Assembly (NCBI GenBank): GCA_037074705.1 | Contig: CM073593.1 | Span: 13,955,001-14,019,000 of the forward strand | Origin: Zhengitettix transpicula | Lineage: Eukaryota; Arthropoda; Insecta; Orthoptera; Tetrigidae | DNA length: 64,000 nucleotides | Direction: 5' to 3' | Part shown: positions 10,268-22,570 of the stretch, one piece after another | How positions within the stretch are numbered: position 1 is the first letter of the stretch | Layout: every line of letters starts with the position of its first letter | Made by a program: the position numbers and the translations under genes | The notes under the pieces: model-generated | The model's database searches: none | What the model was told of the DNA's origin: nothing | What the model saw: the letters and a program-made list of their open reading frames with translations, nothing else

Positions 10268-10466
10268 TTCATGGAAACAGGGTAGGTTCTCCCACCCGTA
10301 TGTTTTCACGCATGAGACTATATTTTGGTAAATATACCTATTACTTGCATTAACTATGAAATATCCTAAATAATATGGTACGTCATTATCTATCTGAACA
10401 CAACCAAACATATCTTCTTCGCTTAACACATGTAATTGCTTTTGAATGATCCCAGTTCTACAAAGT
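10268..10466 (-). CDS. Candidate internal exon, Cys-rich, unknown product
   Basis: The frame is open from an AG acceptor (TAG|ACTTTG at about 10466) to a consensus donor GAA|GTAAGT at 10268/10267. It encodes about 66 residues with four cysteines, including LCRTG at the start. A CRTG motif also occurs in the downstream candidate exon. The exact GTAAGT donor is the strongest argument for a real exon. No family is recognised. If transcribed, the peptide continues at 9537 across an intron of about 730 bp. Confidence 0.3.
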
Positions 10467-13005
10467 CTATTTGATTATTAATAACAATTTTTATCTTTCT
10501 CTTTATAACATTACTGTACTATAAAAAGTTTTTCCGTAGTGAATTGTGACTCAAACATTATCTTATTTTCCAATCAAGTTTTTTCACATCGCTAACAAAA
10601 TATGTTATGTAAAATTAATTATGTTCTAATAACACTTTGAGGTACTTAAAAGCAAAAAAAAATCCTTCAACTAATCCATTAATTATTGTATTAAAATTGT
10701 TACCACTACTCTTATTATCTGCTCAATATGTCTCACTACCACTTTCCTATTATCTACATTTTTTAAAAAATAAACTCCATAACCTTTGTTACATTACAGT
10801 ATTTTTTATTTCCTTTCGACCAATAAACCATGTGCGTTTCGCAACATCTGTGTGCTACTTTGGTCTTAATATTTTTGTTGCTTTATTATTCTCATCTTTA
10901 AAAATTAAATTAGTACTGGGATGTACACCAAACATTATGACAATTCAGTTAGAAAAATAAATATCATTAATATCAATATACTTTACAATATGGTCCATTT
11001 AAACTTTTACCGACTATTTGACTGTATATTCTAAATATTATTGAATTTTTCAGAGAGAAATAATGAAATACGAAGATTAAGCCTCCACACTTGTTTCTAT
11101 ATTTTTTCTGTGCGTTAATTCTACGTCATGCAGATTTAATTCGTGTATTCGTAGTTAAATTTCCAGTAATGCCTGATTAATGTTCATACAGTGCTGGAGA
11201 TGAGTGTTTTCAAGTTTTGTAGGTATGCCCGTTATCGTGGAGTGTGATCTCGACCACTTCCAAAAACTTTAACTGCTGCTTCAAACTTTTCCCGGCCTTC
11301 CTCCTCTCCAATTTCTTTTCTCCTCTGCATAAAACTCGACTGAATTTATACTTCCAGTGCCTAATCGCCACGTGTTCTCTTTACAGCTCAGTGTTTTGGC
11401 AAATAATTCTGAAAAATAATTTAAGAGCTTCATTTCTGAGAAAGTCCAAATGACTTACAGAATACCTGTATTCATCAAACATGTTCCTCCATTTTTCCGC
11501 CTTTGTAAGTCCAATCGTGTGTCCGTGTAATCCAGGAATTTACTTGTATGCTCACCTTCACCATGATTTCTCAGACTATATCGGACTAATATTTATCAAA
11601 CTCTTATAGAATTAAAAAAGCCCTTGCATGAGTACCACAGGGTGTAAGAAATAATAATTATAAAAAACGATTCGAAACTCCGTCTTAAATTCTATATGTC
11701 GAAAAGACACGTGCTTCACTCCAAATACATGGCTTAATATTTAATTAATTGAAATTAGAAAAATAAGTACATCGCATTACTTTGCAAATAATGTCTGGTA
11801 TATACGGAGAAACTGCCAACTGTTGAACGAATGCGTATAAATGGCCAAAGCTGATTGTTGGGAATAAAACATTCCGTGACTCACGAATTGCGATTAGGTA
11901 AGTCAGATTGTGAACGTGGACGAAAACACTGCTATATTCTAATATGCATGTGACACAAGAATGAAAATCGGCATATTGTAAAAGTTTGAACGAGTAATTT
12001 GAATTCAGAAAAATAAATTGCAAATATCTTTATTTTTCTAATTTAACTCTGCTTAGCTGCGTAAAAGTTTGAAATGCTGAAATTCGTTTTTGTAAGATTT
12101 TTGTTCTATTCTGGAAATGTTTATCACATATAATACATAAATAATGACTGTAGTATGAAGTCAAATTTTATTTACAGCGTGGTTCAGTTTTGCTCCACTT
12201 CAAAATTATGAGGATTTTTAAATGATTTATTAAGGTTTTGATTCAATTTAATTTAATTACAATAACAGATTCCATTTCTTTAAAGTGTTTTATTATTACA
12301 GAAATTTTTCATATTATAAATTTGTGAATACGTATTTTTTTACACACACACAAACGTTTCTATGCATATATAATACAACTCAAATTTTTGTGAAATATAA
12401 ATTTAAAAGAATTATTTCACATTGAATTCATTTAATACTGAATATCGCTTATCATTCGACAAATAAAAATTCAGATACTTGTGTGCATAGCTTCACACAT
12501 GACAGTAATAAGGGGTCCTGGGATAGAAGTTAATTTCTTTTATTGATTGCAACAGAAGAGTAACTGGAGAGAAGTAGTTAGTGGTGTCAAAATACGATGA
12601 GAAATTGTCCACTACCTTGTTATATGTGATTGAGGTAATCCGAAACTGAGTTTAACACGAACCTTTGTTACGACAACATTGTAGTGTAAAAACTATTCTG
12701 AAATAATCTATATTTCAGGGTATGTTGTATGTACAAGGTGCTGTGAAAGACTTTGCCGCAGTCTATTTATCCCGGAGGTAAGAAACTAATAAATGTTTTT
12801 AAGAATGATAGTCTCCAAGGAACAGTTCCTACTTGACGGCAATACTCTCCCTCCATCTTCCCCTATTGTGCCATTCGTATGACTTGATATTTCTCACGAC
12901 CTATTATACCCTCTTATTCCATTAATCGCACATAGTTTGAAGTGAAAATTCAAGTAATACGAGCGTAAAATCTCTAAGATGAATACAGTTATGTATGTTT
13001 TGGAT
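10467..13005. other. AT-rich stretch, no gene recognised
   Basis: Several frames of 60-107 codons occur but are low in complexity, overlap on both strands or start at unsupported positions. No transposon domain or dispersed repeat family is visible. Confidence 0.45.
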
Positions 13006-13935
13006 ATATTGTAATATTCAAAAAGGTGGTCGTTATTTGAATGAAAAGAAATATTCAACTTTACAAACAAAATTTTTATTATCAATTATTTAACACAATT
13101 TAACAATATATCTCAGGGTCTCTACTGGGTTTGATAATGGCGAATCATTTTATTTCTCAACTTAAACACAAATTAAAATTTAAAAGAGAAAAGATTTACT
13201 CGTCAATTAACAAGGACGAAATTTACTTGTCAGCGAAGTTAAACTAAAAAGATGGATTCAAATTAACAAATTTTAATCAAAAGAAGAAAACTAAATCTGA
13301 CGTCTATCTTTTAATCAGGTTTACATAATTAGTTGTTTTTATATTGTTACTCACGGCTGCCCAGAATTCCAGGATACCTTTAATTGTCGAAGCACTATGA
13401 CGGTTTTTTTGCACTTATTCTAAAAAATTAATATTTTTAGGTCAAAACTCAGGAACCAGCATGATCCTCCTTTCGTCTCTCTCTTGGTTGACTTCTGCTA
13501 ATTCTGCCCGGCTATTTTCACAAGACTGTTTGTGCTTTTTCGTAGTTCTGCTCGAGTGAATATTTCGTCTTGAGCAAAATGATCAGGGACCAATCAACTA
13601 ATCAACTCTGTTGATTGGTAATTCTCGATATTTCTCTGCAACTTTACTTTAAATATTTGAAATTGTCTTGACTATTTCAACACGACCAATTTCTGTCTTG
13701 ACTGACTGCCGACTCAAACTTCTCAATATCTTCCTGCGACCTGCATCTGACCAAGCCTTCCTGATAACTAACTCCCGTCTCGCAATTTTGAGCGCGCATT
13801 ACTTCTTCCGTCAAAGAAACATTGCTTGGCTTTTCTATTGTTGCTATGTTCTGTACCGCCGTAAGAATAGATTTCTCAAACAATTTATATTCGCAAATTC
13901 ACAATTAATGTCTTAATTAATTGGCATTACAATAT
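13006..13935 (-). mobile_element. Solo-LTR-like unit B, ATAT target duplication
   Basis: The unit spans 13010-13931 (922 bp) with TGTAATATTC at the left, GGCATTACA at the right and ATAT on both sides. It is in reverse orientation: the core reads CTCAGGGTCTCTACTGGGTT at about 13113-13132. The donor-like motif appears as ACTCAC at 13349-13354. It is close kin to unit K (same TTGAGCGCGC and CAAAGAAACA blocks near 13788-13826). No primer binding site module is present. Confidence 0.75.
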
Positions 13936-15439
13936 ATTTGACATAAACTATTTATTTTACGTGAATTTCTAATTTGAAACTCCCTGAACATTAATATCTT
14001 GCATAAAATAAATAACTTCTGTGCTCTCGTAGCAGACAATATTAATATTCGTTTCAGTAAATAAATTATTGCAAAAGAGAATATTCACTTTGCTCTAATT
14101 TAATTAATGTCCACTTCCTGTAAACTTATTATTTTGAATTAAATAGTTTTGTAACATTTATTTAAGTTGTGTAATTTATTTTTACGCTATAATTCGCTTG
14201 TTATTAACTAATATAAATTAATTTCAAAGCGTAGCAACCGACTTTGAGTTCGTGATACCTTTTCTAATAAAATGGAATCTCTGTCATGTCTTTAACATGT
14301 TAGTGCCCCAATTAAGGTTACTATTATCAGTAAATCAAGGTTTAAAATATATTCAATAGCAAGAAAAGCGAATTCTTGTAAAATGCAATTCTTTCAACGT
14401 TCATCAAAAAAACAAACGAATCAATGAAAACCTTTACAATTGATTCGATTGCTGACTTCGACTTAGACGATTCATAACTTTCACCGTTGACTGAATGCCA
14501 ATTCACCAGGGCACACTTCATAGTGGCTCAAGGAAGACCTAAATATTCTAAAAAAACAGAAGAATAATGTCCAACCATTTTTACATCCGAACTCCTCATA
14601 ATGAATAAAATTGAATCGTGTGATGATACGCGCATCATAAATCATGTGTGACATGGTCAAAATTAACATTCAGGGTGAGTGTGTACTTTGCGTTATGCAT
14701 AGCGAAATTATTCATCTCATCAAGCTTTCATACTGTTTCCAACACGTACTAGTTAACTCCAACATGGTTTACAAGCATGCACCCTCCCGTGCTAAAATTA
14801 ACAAATTGCTCATCAGTTTTGGAAACACTATTAGTTTACTGCTAAATCAATAAATACACTTTATTTCAACTTATTTGAAATTTTCAGTTACATGAAGCGC
14901 AGTTATTAGGGAGAAATTCTCTTCTGAAATTTTACAGAAATTAAATATTAATATTTATGTTCGTATATCAAGTTATGTCCCTCTCTCATCACTAGTACGT
15001 ATGAGACGCTGGCATATCGAAGCAGAGAATGAAACGTGTAGTGTCAAATTCACTTCCCTTTTAATAAAGAATTTTTCAAAATTAAACACAAGAAATGTTG
15101 ATGTAAAGATATTTAAAAGAAAAACGGGTTTGTTTTCAGCAATTTCATGACCTGAAAAATTATCGGAAGGTCACTAGTGTCTTCGAAAAAAATTAGTCTT
15201 CAAGTGGGGTGGAGAATCTTTTCCGCTACAGAAATGTGATGTCAGACACTTCGACGTCATTGTTTCATACCTTAGTTATGAACACACAAAATATGATTTG
15301 ATAATAGTTTACAAATTTATTATGGACAAATAAGACATACTTTAAAGAAAATATTTCCAATCACAAACTTTCTGTTAAACACTAAAAACGATTATGATTC
15401 TATTTTGTGTGATATCTTTTGCTTTTTAATCATTTATGA
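13936..15439. other. AT-rich stretch, no gene recognised
   Basis: No convincing coding frame, repeat or RNA gene. Short frames near 14481-14853 lie on opposite strands and have no known motif. Confidence 0.45.
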
Positions 15440-15993
15440 TTGTTAAATTAATTTTTTGTAGGGCAACAGGCTACATGAGGATGATCCACATTAGGCAACT
15501 CCCCTTTAATAACATAGGAAGGGATTTGAAAGGGGGGATGCAGAAGGGTAGTGGAAGGTAGCCAAGGGTTAATAGGGCCCCCGGGCTATAGTTTAAGGAT
15601 CCTACCCGGCATTCGCCTAAAGAAATGCAGGAAAAACCCTAGAAAAACCTGCATCAGGTAGGTCGGGCATTGGGTACGTGTCCCATGCCCTTCCGATAGC
15701 GGGCGAGGAGTTTGCTGTGGGGTCGCAGCATTCCCTTCTCCGTGCCTCGACCAGTTTAGGAGGCAGCTGACCGACTATTCCAATGGGAATAGCAGACAAC
15801 TCTTACCGTATGCCCAAGGTCTGTGACCCCGGAACATACACCTCTCAGAATAGGCCGAGGTGCCTCTGCTTGTAGGAACCTTCGTTCAAAAATGGAGAGG
15901 AAAAGGCATCCCCAAAGGTAGCCCCTTCGCATCTCTCCTAAAAGGTTCGACCTGCGAGAGAATCCTCTCGGCTTGTTCAGGTTGTTAAATTAA
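15440..15993 (-). mobile_element. Full-length A-tailed retroposon R3 with 12-bp TSD
   Basis: The body is 15452-15981 (530 bp). TTGTTAAATTAA occurs at 15440-15451 and again at 15982-15993, a perfect 12-bp target duplication. The sense 3' tail appears as T15452-15457. The sense 5' end carries the family's GC hairpin (CTCGCAGG-type sequence near 15950-15971). This defines one complete retroposition unit with no reverse transcriptase. No clear Pol III A/B boxes were found. A shared open frame of 60 codons (about 15617-15799) stays open on the minus strand. Confidence 0.85.
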
Positions 15994-16285
15994 GTTTGTC
16001 TACATAGTTTTAAGAATTATTTTTGATGTTTCAACTTTCATAAAGATTCTAATATTCAGACGGAAAAGGTTGTATGAATTGTTTTTGTGTACCGACTCTC
16101 TGACCGTTGTTTGGCAATCAATCCACTGAAGTATAATTTTTTTTTCGTTTTTCAAGTTCATTTAATAACCATAGTAACAATATCTTTTTTATATTTTTTC
16201 TTTATTTTTACGAAAACCGTAGCGAAGCATTGCAATTCGGACAATACACACTCATATATACGAGTACATACACACACATGTATAT

Positions 16286-17302
16286 ATATTGTAGCAATAG
16301 TTAATTAGGCCATTAATTATTTGGTTATAATTTGAATTGTAGTGAACAATTTGAATTATAGCGGTATGAGTGAGCAAAGCAACAATGAGCGGCGAGCTCT
16401 GTTGCTTTGTTGAAGAGCCGAAATGGCGATTGAGCGTGCAAAAGTAAAGTTAGTCTACGGTCAGCCATGAAAGGATAGCAACCAAATCTGCATACGAGGA
16501 GTCTACGTCTACGGTCAGCCACGAGGAGAGACATTAAAACAAATCTTCACCGAGATACATAGCAGTTCGATACAAATGGATAAATAAAACAGTAAAAGTC
16601 TAAAATCTGCAAATCGTGAGTCCCAGTAAGCAAGTAGATAGTTGGTCAGAGATTTTCTAACTAGCCAACGGTGAAGCAAAGGTTGTTTCATTATAAAAAT
16701 TGATCAATTTTGCATTGAGGGAAACCGACATCCGATAGCTGATCAAGGAGAGGATCATCCGAGGTTCCTGAGAATTGAGTACGTGCATTTCGACAGCGTA
16801 TGTGTAGAATCTGTAAGGAAATTTAGAATCAGTGCTATAAAATTTGCATTTAAAGTGTAACGTTGAAGCTACATAAGAATGCTGGTACCAGTCGAACAAT
16901 ATGTGAGTAACCCAAAACATTGAGAAGAAAAATTTGTAAACGATAACTAAAAGCGAAAAGTCAGATTTCGTTCATCTGTCATTTCGTTCATCTTTCATTT
17001 CGTTCAAGTATAATTTCATTACATTTAACTTCCTTTCATTTAAAACTGAATTGTTAATCAGTTTATTAAATCACTTTTTTGTTAATTATCAAACCCAGTG
17101 GAGACTCTGAGATAAGGGATCTTAATTTGATTGTAATTGTTTTAATTTTTGGAAGCCACCAATGAATAAATAATAAATTATTTTGTTTGTTAATTTTTTT
17201 ATAATCTTTTAATTTAATTAACCTTTTCATTTTGATTATTACATTAAATGGCTACCCCACGTGGGGCAAATTAAACGATTTAATATTTGATTATTACAAT
17301 AT
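16286..17302 (+). mobile_element. LTR-like unit C with internal primer binding site
   Basis: The outer ends are TGTAGCAATA at 16290 and TTGATTATTACA ending at 17298 (1009 bp), with ATAT at 16286-16289 and 17299-17302. A first LTR end, TTGATTATTACA, occurs earlier and stops at 17243. A 19-nt primer-binding-site-like sequence (17249-17267) and a second GATTATTACA follow. The donor-like GTGAGT is at 16903-16908 and the CAAACCCAG core near 17090. Relatives are units H, I and J, which share the same end structure. Confidence 0.75.
17249..17267 (+). other. Primer binding site for a lysine-type tRNA
   Basis: The sequence TGGCTACCCCACGTGGGGC follows the inner LTR end by 5 bp. It differs by a few bases from the complement of the 3' end of the tRNA-Lys used by many retroelements, which ends in CAACGTGGGGC on the element strand. 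Its position directly after an LTR end identifies the transcription orientation of the whole family as plus here. Confidence 0.65.
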
Positions 17303-17504
17303 GTATATATATATATATGTATATATATTTACAATTTTGAGAAAATATGACCACTGCGTTGAGCGTCAATTAATGTGTTAACCAATTAAGATTTGAAATT
17401 TGTTTAAAACAATTTTTAAAGGGAACTGTTATCTGTAGATAGATTTACTTAAATGAAAAGATTACTCACAAATTCAATTTTAAATAAATAAAATTTATTA
17501 CGAT

Positions 17505-17680
17505 GAATAAAAAGTACTCGGGTTTCGACCCGGATAAAAGAGCGATTGTAACGCGACGTTTCGACGACCAAATGTACTACCGCAACTTCGTCTAGACGAT
17601 GACGGCAGTGTATTTGGTCGTCGAAACGTCGTATTACAATCACAGTTTTACCCGGGTGGAAACCCGAGAACTTTTTATTC
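17505..17680. repeat. Loopless 176-bp palindrome, hammerhead-like ends
   Basis: Left half 17505-17592 is a near reverse complement of right half 17593-17680, centred on CTAG. Each half contains GTCGTCGAAACGTC or its complement, the conserved 3' half of PLE hammerheads, plus a CGGGTTTC/GAAACCCG block. The CUGAUGA core is poorly conserved (ACGATGA). Long palindromes of this kind are normally unstable, so this is either recent or tolerated. Likely two PLE terminal pieces fused head to head. Confidence 0.65.
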
Positions 17681-18583
17681 AATAAATACACCAGGAAAGC
17701 CTTCGATCTTTGAAAATTTATTACAATTTAAATTTAATTATTTTTAAACGTGAATGCACGGATATAATGAGATTCTTGATACTTTCAGAGTCGCTTATGG
17801 GACCTCAAATAGTAATAGGAACACGCAATGAAATAACAAAATGTATAGAATATCAAAATATAGAAATTAATTTACTTGAATATTATACTAATAAACTAAC
17901 ATAAGAAATCTGACGGTTTGGAATATTATCCAAAGTTTAGAACGCATTTTTTTACATACCACTTTTAGTTTAGATCACAAATTATTTAAATGACTTGTTT
18001 ACTAACATAATATTACACTTTCTACACAACTTAGGTCAGGATACGCGATTAATTCCCTACCACACCACAAACTATCATCAGTTGATTTCCATTTCGGCGA
18101 ATAGTGATTGTGATCTACAGCAATGAAAATGAAATTACGCTTTCCAAATATCAGTTAATTTCAACTCTCAATAAATTGTACCATTGAAATCAGTCCAACG
18201 ACATTTCCTATAAAATTTATGTGTCTCCTTCAATAAATAAAAAGGGTTTAACTATCCCTTTAACACCTTGAAACCTCATGGAAAATATCTGTTAATCGTA
18301 GACTTTTACATCCAGACTCATTAGTAGGGTCTACAAGCAATCATAATCAGTTTTCACCGACTGACTGCCATGTAGACTGAGACTGAAGCTAACCTCTGCC
18401 AGTCAGCTCGCATCGGAGACTGTAACCGACCTCGGTAGTCGCCCATCAGATACTGTATATTTCTTCAAAGCTTTCAATATTACACACAGCCGACAATAAT
18501 ACTCACGAAACACTCCAATATTACGCTGACAATACAAATATTGAATAATTTAGAAAATACTTTCATTACATATATAGGTTGTC

Positions 18584-18590
<7 letters not shown>
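17681..18590. other. AT-rich stretch, no gene recognised
   Basis: No coding or repeat signal is evident. G+C rises moderately at 18350-18450. Confidence 0.4.

Positions 18591-18615
<25 letters not shown>
18591..18615. repeat. TA microsatellite at LTR D border
   Basis: A pure TA run adjoins the TG end of unit D. It may have been the insertion target or have grown from the ATAT duplication. Confidence 0.9.
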
Positions 18616-19541
18616 TGTAATAATTAAAAGGTGGTCTTAATTAAGATAATTATTTAACAAAATTATTGAGATTTAAAAGTTTAATCTTTAAAAGTACAAA
18701 TGGTAATCCCTACTTTATACGCCAAATTTCATCAAGTTAACAAACAAATATTTTATTTCAATTTTGCAATTCGTGGTGTTCTAGGAAAAGTACAACTTTA
18801 TATTTTACAATCAAATATGTCGAAATTATCTCAGGTTTGATATTCAGAACAATTGAATTTAATAAACTAACATTAACAATTCAAACTCATTGAAGCTAAC
18901 TTAATACAATATGAAAATAAACTAAATGAAAAGAAAAACGAACGAAATCTGACTTCTACTTTTAATCCTCGTTTACAGATTTTAAATAACTGTTTTGTAC
19001 TCATTAATGTCTTTCTGGTACCAGATCTGATTCTTGGAGCTTGAAGACAACACTCACTTAAAGGGCCATTATTCACTGACTCTACACTTTAAAATTTTAA
19101 TACACACGGTCGATGTTCTCGTTCTCTGCCACCAGGAACTTTGGATCAGCCGCCCCTCGTCAGCCCTTGGACATAGGTCTCCTTGGTGTCTCTATGTGAA
19201 ATTTAGTTCAGTCAGTGTGAAGCAAAACCTTTTGCTTCCAACTTTGCGATTATTATTTGAGTCTCTCCGTCAAAACTGTTTACTCGCGTTTTATGAAAAC
19301 TAATAGATCTCGCAGTTAGACTTCTTGGACCGCGCTATTCATACTTTTAAATCAGCATCCACATTTTACGATTTAAGTTCTTGTGTTGCTGATCTGTTTC
19401 GCCTTTCGCCGCAGACTGGCGTTTAGGCTGGAACTTTCGGCGTGCGTTCGCTAAAAATGTCTCGTCCTTACATTGTTACTTTTGATAACAATCCAATTTA
19501 ATTAAAACAATTAATGGCCTCTTTAATATGTATTACAATAT
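18612..19541 (-). mobile_element. Solo-LTR-like unit D, ATAT target duplication
   Basis: The unit spans 18616-19537 (922 bp), TGTAATAATT to TGTATTACA, flanked by ATAT at 18612-18615 and 19538-19541. The sequence TCTGGTACCAGATC near 19014-19028 links it to unit F, and reversed to C and H. This is the only unit whose splice-donor-like motif is damaged (ATGAGT instead of GTGAGT near 19000). The CAGGGTC core is also decayed near 18833. Confidence 0.7.
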
Positions 19542-21679
19542 ATAATATATTGGGTGGATTTTCCTGTCTACCTGAAATTTGTGTGGAAATATCTATTTAT
19601 TGAGAAAATAATGTAATACATTGCTATAATATCCAGATTCATATTATTGAGCCAGTAATGTGTAAAGAATTATTTTTGTGGGCTGGGTTTTTTTCGTTAA
19701 ATCAAAATAAATATTTGACCAATAATGAAATTTTAAATAAGTTTATTAAAGTTAAACATGAAAACTCTTATCTCAGGCACCTGTGGTTTTACATTGAAGA
19801 GATCTGCTGCCCGTACCAAATGCGTACTGCTATTCTGCGCTGTGTTGCTTGCTGTAGCTCTCGTACCGACGTACTGGCGTCGACTCAGGGGTTGATCACT
19901 GGCTAAGGCGTCGGCCTCCGGGATTGCCAAGCCGTCGTACTAAATTGTGATTCTTCCATTGTTACAAGAGTTATAGCACGCAGCTGCAGTTCCGTAGTCA
20001 ACAATGACCAACTATTCTGTCATGTTGAGGCCAAAAATCGAGGCAGGACACGAAATTACTTGGATGGATATATTTATCTCCTCCACCCCCACGCACGTGC
20101 ACGGTTTCGAATTCTCAAGACCACACAAACAACACTTCCGAGACAAAAAAAAGCCTTAAACCTAAATACACGCGTTACAAATGAATAGAACATAATTCTT
20201 AATGTAATTGTTCTTCTCGTATGTTGTTGAAGGTATATTGATGCATTAATTTGTGATATAACGTATTTGAGAATAATACGAAGATATGGCCAGTGAAGAA
20301 TAAGTTCAAATTAATTAAATGTATGGTTCATTGTATTTTCTTGAAGATAAACTTCAGTATTTGAATTAATTATCAACAACTGAATTCACTTCATCAAATG
20401 TCAAATCAACAATTTCCTCATATTTCGTAAATAAGTTGATCCACTGAACATTTATTAATATGTGCAATGAATCCTCAAAAAGTTAACAATATACTTTATA
20501 TAAACTTTTTAAATTGGAACTTATATTTTCAGAATAATAATTTTGAAATTATTTCCAAATTGTGAAACGACGTTATCTCACAAATTTGCATCAAAAATAT
20601 TTTTTTTCAACCTATTTTAAAATATTAATCTTAACATAATTGAACCTTCATAATCACATTCGAGCGGTATAAGTATATACGTTTATTTTGGTGTACTTAA
20701 TTTAATATATTCTAGATAAACACTTAAACGACCTGGGAATAACACAAAGCGTTTACTGATGATAAAGTATTTTAGATCGGAAAATAAGCCCCGACAGGGC
20801 CATGAAGATTGCCAAAGCAGATATTGTCTGTAGTAATTTTCAGAGTAACAGCGCTCAGTAGTATTGTAAAGCTGATATCATTATCGATGGCGGCATTATG
20901 TACTGCCGTATTGTCATTTCCAGTTCCTATTTGCTGGATGATTTGGTTCGGGTTATGCCAGGATATCTGATAGCCAGGTTTAAATCAAGGGGGTCAGATA
21001 CACATCTGGCGGCCTTTCACGGCTCTATATGGGTTTAGCATAATCAAACTAAATTGTATGCCAAAAGTAATTCGAATGAATACCGAATCGAAACCTGGCT
21101 CCCGTAAATAAAACTCAATTCATTCCGCCTCTATGAGTCATCTGCAGGTGAGGTAACATTTCGATGTAGATACAAACCGCATTCATCAGCTGGCGTTTAC
21201 ATCTTACCTGACGTCATCTCGTGTTTAATTATTGAAATAAAGTTACTCCGTCTATAATTATATTATATAAATTTCAGTTACCTTTCTTTGATCCTCACTT
21301 TGACACAAATAGATTAATCAATATTTAGCTAAATTGTGTCATCAAAGTACAGAATTGGTAAATGTCTATTGCGGCTCCAAATCATTCGAAATATATCGCC
21401 GTTTAATATTTTAGTTACTTTGTCCAAGTTGAACGACGTCAAAGTCACTTTGCAAACATTATATCCAGCTATGCTGCTTGAAAAATTTAATAACCGACAA
21501 TGCGATCGTTCCTTCCAAGTTTCTTATACGGCTCGATACAAAAGATCGAATCGAATACGTGGTGTGACACGTTATAATAGACATCCAGAAAGCAACATGA
21601 AAATAATAAATATAAGAATCTGGAACATAACACGGTCAAAGACCGATGACAAACAATTTAAAAAATGTAGTTAAGACTA
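19542..21679. other. Mixed stretch with tRNA-like patch, no gene
   Basis: No protein domain is recognised. G+C is moderate at 19790-20110 and 20760-21230, where a CRE-like TGACGTCA occurs near 21211. A tRNA-like patch is listed separately. The rest is AT-rich. Confidence 0.4.
19886..19940 (+). other. tRNA-like A-box patch, possible SINE relic
   Basis: TGGCTAAGGCGTCGGCCTCC resembles the D-arm and A-box of serine/leucine-type tRNAs, which is also a common SINE head. No convincing B-box (GGTTCGANTCC) follows at the expected distance. It does not fold as a complete tRNA by eye. A decayed SINE is plausible but unproven. Confidence 0.25.
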
Positions 21680-21720
21680 ACGAAGTTTCGGTACATATTT
21701 GTACCTTCTTCAGGTTGTAG
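21680..21720 (-). ncRNA. Hammerhead-like motif with strong stem II
   Basis: On the minus strand CTGAAGA (21707-21713) is followed by GGTAC...GTACC (5-bp stem II) and GAAAC (21685-21689). Stem I can pair AAC with GTT directly at the core. One core base differs (A for U). The decayed copy at 25.32 kb is the same subfamily. The context suggests a PLE terminal remnant. Confidence 0.55.
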
Positions 21721-22570
21721 CCCTATAAAGAAATGACATACACTAACATTTTTAATCGCATAAATTACAATAGAATCATAATTGTCAGTGTCACTAGCAA
21801 ACTGAGAAATCAACTTCTTCCTCTCCCCAAATTGTAAATAAATATTTAGGCTTATAAATAAACTAAATTTTCACGTAAAGGTTCCTCAGTTGAAGTGATC
21901 CTAAGCACGTAATTTTCTGTTTCATCTTCATGTCATTCTGAAAAGAAGCTCAGTTAATTTATTATAAAAATTATGATTCCAATTTTTTTTAACAGTTTTG
22001 TGAAAGGAAACAGTTGTGTGTTTATCTCAGTTATCTAATACCACTTTGACGATTGTGATTGCTTCAAAATGGTATTGTCGTAAAATCCCAATAGTTGTGA
22101 TAATAAATTATATGTTATTTCTCCGTAGAACTGTACGACGAACATAGTAGATATACATAAGTGCTGAACCGTGGATTTTTTAACTAAATTTTTTAAATGC
22201 ATACTATGTCATTGGAAGTTAACTTCACTTTGTTTTACATAAAAACAGCTCATATTGTGACATAGTATGACGCAAAAAGAATCAATTTAAATTGTTTTGA
22301 GATATTTCCTTATTTACTCAATAATAAACTAATAAAATATAATAAATAAACAATAAGTTTTATTAAATGACCATTAACAGATAATTAAAAATTTTTATTA
22401 TTTTAAAAATATATGACTTAGTTTTAAGATATAATTATTTTATTTTTGTATGAGGTTGTGATTTGGAATGTTGATTTGTAAAATTATATTGCTCATATTA
22501 AATGTTTAATTGAAAAAATTTACTACTAAACTGAACGAGTGTTGAAAATTTATGATTTTATTTTAAATAT
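21721..22570. other. AT-rich stretch, no gene recognised
   Basis: No coding, RNA or dispersed-repeat signal was seen. Confidence 0.4.

Noticed and set aside
10637..10960. 107-codon plus frame with membrane-like composition
   Set aside because: Leu/Phe/Ser-rich peptide from AT-rich DNA; no start context, motif or neighbouring exon.
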